Source: SG8-41 sp036555035
GTDB lineage: Bacteria; Pseudomonadota; Gammaproteobacteria; Burkholderiales; SG8-41
DNA length: 7,854 nt
Assembly: GCA_036555035.1 (NCBI GenBank)
Contig: DATBMB010000206.1
Coordinates: forward strand, 1 to 7,854
Direction of reading: 5' to 3'
Positions 1 to 5,756 of this stretch are shown piece after piece. Position 1 is the first letter of the stretch. The number at the start of each line of letters is the position of its first letter. The translations under genes and the position numbers were made by a program. Under the pieces are notes generated by a model. That model had not been told where the DNA came from. It did not search any database and worked only from the letters and a program-made list of their open reading frames with translations.

Positions 1-898
1 GGCGCTCCTGCTGCATGTCGCGGATCGCGTCGAGCGTGGTGTGGTTGGTGCCGACACAGGCGTAGAACTTGAGCGCAATTCCCATCGTCTGCCAGGTCTC
101 GCCGAGCCCCGCCGTGAGCTCCTTGAGATCGAACTGGTCCTTCGACTGCGAGAGCGTGGTGCAGAAGCCCCCGTACTCGCTCTCCAGGACGTTGACGATG
201 CCGGTGAAGCCTGCCTCCGCGAGCAGCGCGCCGTATAGCCCGCTTTGCGAGGAGCGTCCTGCGTGCATGCGCTTCACCATCGCGCCGAACTGCGCCGCCA
301 TCAGCCCGGCGGCCTGGGTTCCAGCGATGCCGAGCGCGTGCACCGTTTCCCCGGCGTCGAGCTTGAGTCCGCGCGCGGCGCCGGCCGCGGCGGAGAAGAC
401 GCCGAGCGTCGCGCCCGAATGCCAGCCCGAGGCGATATGCGCCGGCCCCATGCACAGGCCCACCCGCGGCCCGATCTCGTAGCCGGCGACCGCCGCCGTC
501 AGGAACTCCTTGCCGCTCATGCCGCCCTTGAGCTCGGCAATGGGGATCAAGGCCGGGAGCACCACCGCGCCCACGTGGAGCACCCCGGCGCGATGGACGT
601 CGTCGAGCTCGAAGCCCTGCACTGCGGTGCCGTTGGCAAGTGCCGCGTGCGGCGCGGAGAGCTTTTTCTTCGTGCCCCAGATGCCGCACTCGCGCGTCGA
701 ATCCACTTTCGTCAATGAGTTCTGGAGGATGCGGCACCACTCGAGGTCGGCACCGTAGAGCGCGCAGCCGAGCGCGTCGAGGATCAGCAGCTTGAGACGG
801 TGGCGGACTTCATCCGGAATCGCGTCGTACTTGAGTCCCGACACGAACTCCGCGATGCCGCGCGTGTACGGGTTGCCCTGGCTCGCTTCGTGGCTCAT
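1..898 (-). CDS. MmgE/PrpD family protein (partial, C-terminus beyond the window)
   Basis: This gene starts at ATG 898 and is open to base 1, giving the first 299 residues of a family usually near 450. The MmgE/PrpD fold covers 2-methylcitrate dehydratase, iminodisuccinate epimerase and cis-aconitate decarboxylase, all acting on small polycarboxylates in the cytoplasm. Seen in the sequence: an N-terminal helical region with DALGCALYGA (41-50), the family signature NGTAVQGFELDDVH (89-102), LHVGA with His108, GWHSGATLG with His160, MVKRMHAGRSSQSG with Lys209, and TNHTTLDA with His286. By a from-memory alignment these correspond to the active-site His/Lys residues of cis-aconitate decarboxylase, so the enzyme looks intact. 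It is the third gene of the leftward operon, 4 nt after the flavoprotein stop, with an AAGGG motif about 10 nt before the ATG inside that gene. The exact reaction cannot be assigned. Confidence 0.93.
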   Translation of the reverse strand, partial: MSHEASQGNPYTRGIAEFVSGLKYDAIPDEVRHRLKLLILDALGCALYGADLEWCRILQNSLTKVDSTRECGIWGTKKKLSAPHAALANGTAVQGFELDDVHRAGVLHVGAVVLPALIPIAELKGGMSGKEFLTAAVAGYEIGPRVGLCMGPAHIASGWHSGATLGVFSAAAGAARGLKLDAGETVHALGIAGTQAAGLMAAQFGAMVKRMHAGRSSQSGLYGALLAEAGFTGIVNVLESEYGGFCTTLSQSKDQFDLKELTAGLGETWQTMGIALKFYACVGTNHTTLDAIRDMQQER

Positions 899-902
899 TG
901 CG

Positions 903-2384
903 CTAGCCCTTCGCCGCCCTGGCTGCGCTCGCGCCCGCCATTCGGCCGAACACCGCGCCGGACACGAGCCCGGTGCCGCTCGGGTAGTTGAAGTAGAAAA
1001 GGCCGCCGACCATCTCGCCCGCCGTGTAGAGGCCGGGAATGCGATGGAAGTGGACATCGAGGACCTGGCCGGTCTCCTTGTCGATGCGCAAGCCTCCGAA
1101 GGTGAAAGTGATCCCGCAGGTCGTCGCGTAGGCGTCGAAAGGCGGCGTGTCGAGCGGCTGCGCCCAGTTCGACTTGGGCGGCTCGATCCCGACCGTGCAC
1201 TTGCCGTCCTTCACCGTGTGGTCGAAGGCGACGTCCTTGCGCACGGCGGCGTTGAACTCGCGCACGGTCTTCAGGAACTCGCCCGCGTTGACGCCTTCCA
1301 GTTGCGGCGCGAGCGCCTCCAGCGTCGGGGCGCTCACCTTGGTCACAAACTTGATGCGGTATTCGGAGCGCAGGAGTTTCGTGACCTTGGAGTCGAACAC
1401 CTGCCACGCGAATTGCCCGGGCTGCTTCAGCACCTCGCCCCCGTACTTGGCGTAGGTGAAGGAATGAAAATCCACGCCCTCGTCCACGAAGCGCCTGCCG
1501 TCGGCGTTGATGAGGAGCCCGAAGATGTAGCTGTGCTTCTGGAACTGGTCGCCGACGTTGACGTCGCCGAACTCGGGGGCGTAGCGGTCCCAGCCGGTCG
1601 CGTGGCAGCCCGACCAGTTGCCGTAGGGCGCAGCGCCGATATCGAGCGCCATGCGCAGCCCGTCGCCGACGTTGAAGCGGGAGCCGCGCACCTTGGCGAG
1701 CTCCCAGCCCGGACCGAGGTAGCGCGTGCGCCACTCGGGATTGGCCTCGAAGCCTCCGCACGCGAGCACCACGGACTTTGCGCGGAACTCGGCGGGCTTG
1801 CCCCGATGCGTGGCGCGCACGCCGGAGACGCGCTCGCCGTCGTAGAGAAGCGAGGTGACGCGCGTCTCGTAGAAGACTTCGATCCCGGCCTTCTTCGCCG
1901 CGGCATCGAGGCTCAGCACCAGGCCGGCGCCGCCGCCGGAGGCCTCAATCGGCATGCGCCCGAAGAACACGCGCTTGCCGCCGACCAGCCCCGACTGGCG
2001 GCCGAAGTTGAGATTGAAGCGCACGCCCTTCGAGCGCAGCCACGCGAGGGTATCGAGGCTGCGGTTGACGAGGAGCTCCGAGAGATCGGGATCGGTGCGG
2101 TAGCTCGTCAGCCGGTAGAGATCCTCGAGGTACTCCTCGCGCGTGTTGGTGCCGAATTCGCTCGTCGCGACTTCCTCGTCGGAAATATCGGTCAGGCGCT
2201 TGAGATCGTCCACCGTGCCGTAGGCGAAGCGCACCACGCCGCCGGCAAAGCGGCTGTTGCCGCCCGATTCGTCGTCCGCCGCGGCTTCCAGCATGGCGAC
2301 GCTCACGCCGGATTCTCGAGCCGAAAGCGCCGCGCACAGCGCGGCGTTGCCTTTGCCGACGACGATCACGTCATGGGACTGCAT
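903..2384 (-). CDS. tcuA: FAD-dependent tricarballylate dehydrogenase-like protein (TcuA family)
   Basis: This 493-residue soluble flavoprotein belongs to the fumarate reductase/succinate dehydrogenase flavoprotein superfamily and most resembles TcuA, which oxidises tricarballylate to cis-aconitate. Seen in the sequence: an N-terminal dinucleotide-binding fold, DVIVVGKGNAALCAA (5-19), with Glu33 at the end of the second strand; SGGNSRFAGG (40-49); the second FAD segment SVVLACGGFEAN (204-215); INADGRRFVDEG (292-303); and a C-terminal flavin motif GLYTAGE (451-457) followed by NYPSGTGLVSGAVFGR (466-481). GKGNAA is typical of the TcuA branch, which often has GGGNAA. There is no signal peptide or membrane segment, so it is cytoplasmic. 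It starts 3 nt after the stop of the binding-protein gene with no strong Shine-Dalgarno close by, so translational coupling is likely. The TcuB electron-transfer partner is not in the window. Family assignment is firm, but the substrate is inferred: related flavoproteins oxidise other saturated acids or ketones. Confidence 0.9.
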   Translation of the reverse strand: MQSHDVIVVGKGNAALCAALSARESGVSVAMLEAAADDESGGNSRFAGGVVRFAYGTVDDLKRLTDISDEEVATSEFGTNTREEYLEDLYRLTSYRTDPDLSELLVNRSLDTLAWLRSKGVRFNLNFGRQSGLVGGKRVFFGRMPIEASGGGAGLVLSLDAAAKKAGIEVFYETRVTSLLYDGERVSGVRATHRGKPAEFRAKSVVLACGGFEANPEWRTRYLGPGWELAKVRGSRFNVGDGLRMALDIGAAPYGNWSGCHATGWDRYAPEFGDVNVGDQFQKHSYIFGLLINADGRRFVDEGVDFHSFTYAKYGGEVLKQPGQFAWQVFDSKVTKLLRSEYRIKFVTKVSAPTLEALAPQLEGVNAGEFLKTVREFNAAVRKDVAFDHTVKDGKCTVGIEPPKSNWAQPLDTPPFDAYATTCGITFTFGGLRIDKETGQVLDVHFHRIPGLYTAGEMVGGLFYFNYPSGTGLVSGAVFGRMAGASAARAAKG

Positions 2385-2387
2385 GAA

Positions 2388-3437
2388 TCAGAGCGTGCCC
2401 TTGATCCCGGCGCCCTCGATGACGCGCGCAAGCTTCGCGACCTCGCGCGCAAAGAACTCGGCAAACTCGCCGGGCGTGCTGGCGACGACGGTCATGCCGT
2501 CATCGGCGAGGCGGTTCCTGAGCTCGGGCAGCTTCAGGATGCGCGCAACCTCGGCGTTGAGCCTGATGATGACGTCACGCGGCGTCTTGTTCGGCACGAG
2601 CATGCCGTACCAGTTGGTCATGTCGTACCCCGCGAGGCCGGCTTCGGCGATCGAGGGGATCTCCGGCGCGATCGGGGTGCGCTCGGGCGTCGTCACCCCG
2701 AGCGCGCGCAGCCTCCCGGCCCGGATGAGCGACAGGCTTTGCAGGATGTTCATGAAATAGACCGGGACGCGCCCGGCGAGGACATCGGTCACCGCGGCGC
2801 CCGCCCCCTTGTAGGGAATGTGGACCATCGTGATTCCGCTCGAGGAATTGAACAGCTCTGCGGAGAGGTGAGGGAGCGTACCGGACCCCGCCGAGCCGAA
2901 ATTGATCTCGCCGGGATGCCGCTTCGCCAGCGCGATCAACTCCTTAACTGATTTCGCCGGCAGCGAGGGATGCACGACCAGGACGAGCGGCCCGGATGCG
3001 AGGCGCGACACCGGCGCGAGATCGCGCTCGGGGTTATAGGGCAGGCTCTTGTAGAGGCTGCCGTGCGCCGCCAGGCCGGCGGGCATGACGAGGATCGTAT
3101 GGCCGTCGGCGGGTGCCTTGGCGACGAGCGCGCTGCCGACCGTGCCCCCGGCGCCCGGGCGATTGTCCACGATCACCGGCTGCCCCCACGCCTCGTTCAG
3201 CTTCTGGGCGATCAGCCGCGAGAGTATGTCGGTGCCGCCGCCGGGCACGAACGGCACCACGATGCGCAGCGGCGCGGCCGGATAATTCTGGGCAAGCCCC
3301 GCCGGAGCGGCGCCCAGGAGCGCGACGAGCAGCACCGCGGATGCGGCGACCGCCATCGCCGGCTGCGGGCAACCGGGACTGCGGCGGACGGTGGCCTGAC
3401 AGAACATGGACTGCGCTGAAAACCGCGAGACCGGCAT
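2388..3437 (-). CDS. Bug/TctC family tripartite tricarboxylate transporter substrate-binding protein (copy 1)
   Basis: This is a periplasmic solute-binding protein that captures carboxylates for TctAB-type carriers or acts as a free-standing sensor. The 349-residue product has a hydrophobic stretch AVAASAVLLVALLGAAPAG (29-47) with probable cleavage near LAQ-NYP (48-53). The mature part begins with the family hallmark PLRIVVPFVPGGGTD (56-70), then VIVDNRPGAGGTVGS (88-102), LVVHPSLPAKS (153-163), INFGSAGSGTLPHLS (178-192) and VHIPYKGAG (205-213). The two glycine-rich loops around 64-70 and 181-187 form the ligand-carboxylate pincer in this family. The start is uncertain: ATG 3437 has an AGG motif 9 nt upstream but gives a 27-residue pre-sequence (with Arg18-Arg19), whereas the internal ATG at 3356 gives a compact signal peptide lacking a positive charge and with no clear Shine-Dalgarno. 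It is the first gene of the leftward operon. Its ligand is unknown; co-transcription with tcuA suggests a polycarboxylate. Confidence 0.93.
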   Translation of the reverse strand: MPVSRFSAQSMFCQATVRRSPGCPQPAMAVAASAVLLVALLGAAPAGLAQNYPAAPLRIVVPFVPGGGTDILSRLIAQKLNEAWGQPVIVDNRPGAGGTVGSALVAKAPADGHTILVMPAGLAAHGSLYKSLPYNPERDLAPVSRLASGPLVLVVHPSLPAKSVKELIALAKRHPGEINFGSAGSGTLPHLSAELFNSSSGITMVHIPYKGAGAAVTDVLAGRVPVYFMNILQSLSLIRAGRLRALGVTTPERTPIAPEIPSIAEAGLAGYDMTNWYGMLVPNKTPRDVIIRLNAEVARILKLPELRNRLADDGMTVVASTPGEFAEFFAREVAKLARVIEGAGIKGTL

Positions 3438-3442
3438 GTTAA

Positions 3443-3464
3443 CCTAAATCCCGCGGGACTTAGG
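3443..3464. promoter_or_regulatory. 22-bp near-perfect palindrome between divergent operons (candidate operator)
   Basis: Outer arms CCTAA and TTAGG enclose the perfect 10-bp palindrome TCCCGCGGGA (3449-3458). Ten of eleven base pairs are symmetric; the only mismatch is A3448 against C3459. It lies in the 40-nt gap between two divergent starts, where a regulator of both operons would be expected to bind. The right arm overlaps the Shine-Dalgarno of the acyl-CoA dehydrogenase and the left arm supplies the AGG before the binding-protein ATG at 3437, so part of the outer symmetry could come from two ribosome-binding sites facing away from each other. The core symmetry is not explained that way. 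The regulator is not in the window, and I could not place convincing -35/-10 boxes. Confidence 0.5.
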
Positions 3465-3468
3465 GGAG
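3462..3468 (+). promoter_or_regulatory. Shine-Dalgarno site that fixes the GTG start at 3478
   Basis: AGGGGAG lies 9 nt before GTG 3478. The next in-frame ATG of the gene lies far inside the acyl-CoA dehydrogenase N-terminal domain, so this site decides the GTG start. It overlaps the right arm of the palindrome at 3443-3464; binding of a protein there, or folding of the transcript, could affect translation initiation as well as transcription. Confidence 0.75.
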
Positions 3469-3477
3469 CGGGTCGGA

Positions 3478-4662
3478 GTGGAAGACATCTTCATCGTCAA
3501 CGAGGAGCAGCGCGCCATCCTGGCGACCGTCTCCCGTTTCGTCCACGACGTGGTCGTCCCGCGCGCCGCGGCGCTCGACGCGGATCCGGATCCCGAGAAG
3601 AGCTTTTCCTGGGAGATCGTGGAGAAGGCGGACGAGGTCGGCATCCGCACCATGACGCTTTCTGAGCATTGGGGCGGTCTCGGCGCCGATTCGCTTACCA
3701 CTGCCATGGTGATCGAGGAGCTCGGCAAGGGAGATCTCGGCGTGTCGGTGATCATGGCGCAGACGCTCAAGATCGCCCAGATCATGCAGAAGGCGCTGAA
3801 CCCCGAGCAGCAGGCGCGCGTCCTGCCGGCGTTTGCGAAGGACCCGCGCGGGGTGCTCGCGATCGGCATCACCGAGCCCGACAACGCCTCCAATTATTTT
3901 CTTCCGCATCCGACGCCGTTCCGCACGGGCGCGCGCAAGGCACCCGGCGGCTGGATCGTGAACGGAATGAAGCATTTCATCTCGAACGGCAATCGCGCGA
4001 GCCATTACCTCCTGTTCGCGCAGACCGAGCCGGGAAGACCGATGGCCGAGGCATCCACCTGCTTCCTGGTGGAGCGCGGCCGCAAGGGTTTCACCATCGG
4101 GCGCGTGCACGACAAGATGGGCGAGCGGCTCGCGAATAACGCCGAGCTGATCTTCCAGGATTGCTTCATTCCGGACGAGAACGTCGTGGGCAAGGTCAAC
4201 GATGGCTTCAACGTGCTGGCGGAATTCTTTCCGCAGTCGAACGCGTATGCCGGCGCCTCGGTTCTCGGGGTCGCGGGCGCGCTGCACCAGAAGGCGATCG
4301 ACTGGGCGAAGGTGCGCGTCCAGGGCGGAAAGCCGCTGATCGAGCACGACGGCATTCGCGCGCAGCTCGCGGAAATGCGCATGCTGATCGACGCCTCGCG
4401 CTCCTATGTTCACCGCGCCTGCTGGCTCGCCGACCACCAGGAGCACGGCTGGGATCGCACGCTCGGCGCGCTCCCCAAGGCCATGGCGGCGCAGGCGGCA
4501 TGGAAGATCGCCGGGTGGACCATGGAGATCCACGGCGGCCACGGCTACATGAAGGAGCTCGGCGTCGAGAAGTTGGTGCGCGACGCGGCCGCCTTCCTGC
4601 ATTCCGACGGCGTCAACCGCACGCTGTTCCTCAAGGCCGCCAATTTTATGTTCCGGGATTAG
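3478..4662 (+). CDS. Acyl-CoA dehydrogenase family protein
   Basis: This 394-residue FAD enzyme has the usual length of the family, which introduces an alpha-beta double bond into acyl-CoA thioesters and passes electrons to electron-transfer flavoprotein. Seen in order: an N-terminal helical domain (about 1-125); the beta-domain with ITEPDNASN (131-139) and WIVNGMKHFISNG (159-171), which contacts FAD and substrate; RVHDKMGERLANNAELIF (209-226); and a C-terminal four-helix domain with IHGGHGYMKELGVEKLVRDA (351-370). At the position where medium-chain enzymes carry the catalytic Glu (EGT), this protein has Asp377 in HSDGVNRT (375-382). Helix G around 249-256 also shows no Glu matching the alternative base of isovaleryl-CoA dehydrogenase. 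It starts at GTG with a good Shine-Dalgarno and is the first gene of the rightward operon. The TEPDNASN variant suggests a branch with unusual or short/polar acyl substrates; the substrate is not assignable. Confidence 0.93.
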   Translation: MEDIFIVNEEQRAILATVSRFVHDVVVPRAAALDADPDPEKSFSWEIVEKADEVGIRTMTLSEHWGGLGADSLTTAMVIEELGKGDLGVSVIMAQTLKIAQIMQKALNPEQQARVLPAFAKDPRGVLAIGITEPDNASNYFLPHPTPFRTGARKAPGGWIVNGMKHFISNGNRASHYLLFAQTEPGRPMAEASTCFLVERGRKGFTIGRVHDKMGERLANNAELIFQDCFIPDENVVGKVNDGFNVLAEFFPQSNAYAGASVLGVAGALHQKAIDWAKVRVQGGKPLIEHDGIRAQLAEMRMLIDASRSYVHRACWLADHQEHGWDRTLGALPKAMAAQAAWKIAGWTMEIHGGHGYMKELGVEKLVRDAAAFLHSDGVNRTLFLKAANFMFRD

Positions 4663-4703
4663 CTCACCCCCACCCTAACCCTCCCCCGTCAAGGGGGAGG
4701 GGA
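4663..4703. repeat. REP-like C/G-rich palindromic intergenic element
   Basis: One continuous C-rich stretch (CTCACCCCCACCCTAACC, 4663-4680) leads into a hairpin at 4679-4701: a 9-bp stem (CCCTCCCCC / GGGGGAGGG) around the 5-nt loop GTCAA. The layout, C-rich leader plus CCCTCCCCC and a short loop, resembles dispersed intergenic palindromes that I know from many high-GC proteobacteria; read through in one frame it encodes the familiar spurious tail HPHPNPPPSRGRG. It fills nearly the whole 48-nt gap between two genes of the same operon. No T-tract follows on either strand, so it is not a canonical intrinsic terminator. It may stabilise the upstream message or damp downstream expression. Copy number in the genome cannot be seen from this window. 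Confidence 0.7.
4695..4702 (+). promoter_or_regulatory. Ribosome-binding site embedded in the hairpin right arm
   Basis: GGGAGGGG sits 8 nt before ATG 4711 and is the only Shine-Dalgarno candidate for the alcohol dehydrogenase gene. Most of it forms the right arm of the 9-bp hairpin at 4679-4701, so it would be paired when the hairpin forms. Upstream translation ends at 4662, so ribosomes on the acyl-CoA dehydrogenase would only partly reach the left arm. Confidence 0.6.
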
Positions 4704-4710
4704 TAAGTGT

Positions 4711-5742
4711 ATGAAAGCGATGATTCTCAAGGGGCCCAATACCCCCTTCGTGCTGAGCAACGTCCCGGACCCCGTCCCCGGACCCGGGGAAGCCGTCGCG
4801 CGCGTGCTCGCCTGCGGGTCCGGCCTCACCATCCAGCACATCAAGGCGGGCCGGATCGCCGCGGATTTTCCCCGCATCATCGGCCACGAGATCACCGGCG
4901 AGATCGTTGCGATCGGCGCCGGCGTGAAGGGGCTCGCGGTCGGCGACGGCGTCACGTCCTATTACTACCTCAACTGCGGCCATTGCCGCTGGTGCCTCTC
5001 GATGCTCGAGCCGCTGTGCGCGAACTCCGGCGGCAACGTCGGGCGCAACTGCGACGGCGGCTATGCCGAGTACATCAAGCTGCCCGCTCACCTCTTCATT
5101 CGCTTCCCGAAGGGGCTCGACTACAAGGCGCACCCGGCCGAGATCGGCGTCGTCATGGATGCGCTCGCCACTCCATATAAGGTGCTGAAGCGCGCGCGTG
5201 TCCGGGCAGGTGAAACCGTCGCGGTGTTCGGCGCGGGGGGCGGGGTCGGCATCCACCAGGTCATGCTCGCGAAATGGGCGCGGGCGCGGGTGATTGCCGT
5301 GGACGTCGCCGCCGGCAAGTTCGACGCCTGCCGCAAGGCCGGCGCCGACGAGGTGGTGGATGCATCCGCCGGCCGCGTGGCGCAGGCCCTGCTCGAGCTC
5401 ACGAAGGGGGAGGGGGTGGATGTCGCCATCGACTACGTCTCCAGCACTTCGACGCTCGAAGCGGGTTCGCAGGCGCTCGGCCGGCGCGGGCGGCTGGTGA
5501 CGCTCGGGGGCGCGGGGCAGCCGTTCAGGGCGTCCTCGATGGACATGCTGCTCAAGGAGCAGGACCTGCTCGGCAGCCGCTACGTGACGCGCACCGAGAT
5601 CCTCGAGACACTCGACCTCGCGGCGCGGCGGGAAGTGTGGCCGATCGTCACCGAGATTCGCCCGCTGGAAGAAGCCGAGGCGCTGCACGACCGCATCGAG
5701 CGCGGCCAGGTCACCGGGCGCGCCGCGCTGCTGATAAAGTAA
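4711..5742 (+). CDS. Zinc-dependent alcohol dehydrogenase (medium-chain dehydrogenase/reductase family)
   Basis: This 343-residue NAD(P)-dependent enzyme interconverts an alcohol and a carbonyl compound. The N-terminal GroES-like catalytic domain has the expected zinc ligands: Cys35 (ACGSG), His59-Glu60 (GHE) and Asp150 (VVMDALATPYK). The structural zinc lobe is complete: Cys89, Cys92, Cys95 and Cys103 in NCGHCRWC and EPLC. The Rossmann domain shows VFGAGGGVG (172-180) and Asp198 at the end of the second strand (VIAVDV), which favours NAD over NADP. The segment after Cys35 (GSGLTIQHIKAG) departs from the common CGVCHTD pattern. The ATG at 4711 is supported by GGGAGGGG 8 nt upstream, within the hairpin element. 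It lies between the acyl-CoA dehydrogenase and a binding-protein gene, so oxidation of a hydroxy acid or hydroxyacyl-CoA intermediate is plausible, but the substrate is not assignable. Confidence 0.92.
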   Translation: MKAMILKGPNTPFVLSNVPDPVPGPGEAVARVLACGSGLTIQHIKAGRIAADFPRIIGHEITGEIVAIGAGVKGLAVGDGVTSYYYLNCGHCRWCLSMLEPLCANSGGNVGRNCDGGYAEYIKLPAHLFIRFPKGLDYKAHPAEIGVVMDALATPYKVLKRARVRAGETVAVFGAGGGVGIHQVMLAKWARARVIAVDVAAGKFDACRKAGADEVVDASAGRVAQALLELTKGEGVDVAIDYVSSTSTLEAGSQALGRRGRLVTLGGAGQPFRASSMDMLLKEQDLLGSRYVTRTEILETLDLAARREVWPIVTEIRPLEEAEALHDRIERGQVTGRAALLIK

Positions 5743-5756
5743 CGAAGGGAGAGAAT

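Noticed and set aside
69..758. Several plus-strand open frames in the first 760 bases
   Set aside because: The minus strand carries a continuous MmgE/PrpD reading frame from 898 to the edge with family motifs, and the plus-strand frames are its shadows.
792..2951. 719-codon open frame on the plus strand across the flavoprotein and receptor genes
   Set aside because: It is antisense to two clear family members, rich in Arg/Ala/His/Glu with no recognisable motif, and results from GC-biased third positions of the real genes.
3460..4602. 380-codon minus-strand open frame opposite the acyl-CoA dehydrogenase
   Set aside because: It is an antisense shadow of an unambiguous gene, low in complexity, with no domain pattern.
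4679..4701. Hairpin as a Rho-independent terminator
   Set aside because: The stem is strong but no T-tract follows on either strand, and the downstream gene belongs to the same compact operon.
4675..5688. 337-codon minus-strand open frame opposite the alcohol dehydrogenase
   Set aside because: It is an antisense shadow. Its start region runs through conserved zinc-enzyme coding sequence and the tail lies in the hairpin element.
5274..5756. N-terminal extension of the second receptor, open in frame from 5274
   Set aside because: The extension overlaps the alcohol dehydrogenase in another frame and lacks family similarity; the signal peptide and Shine-Dalgarno place the start at 5757.
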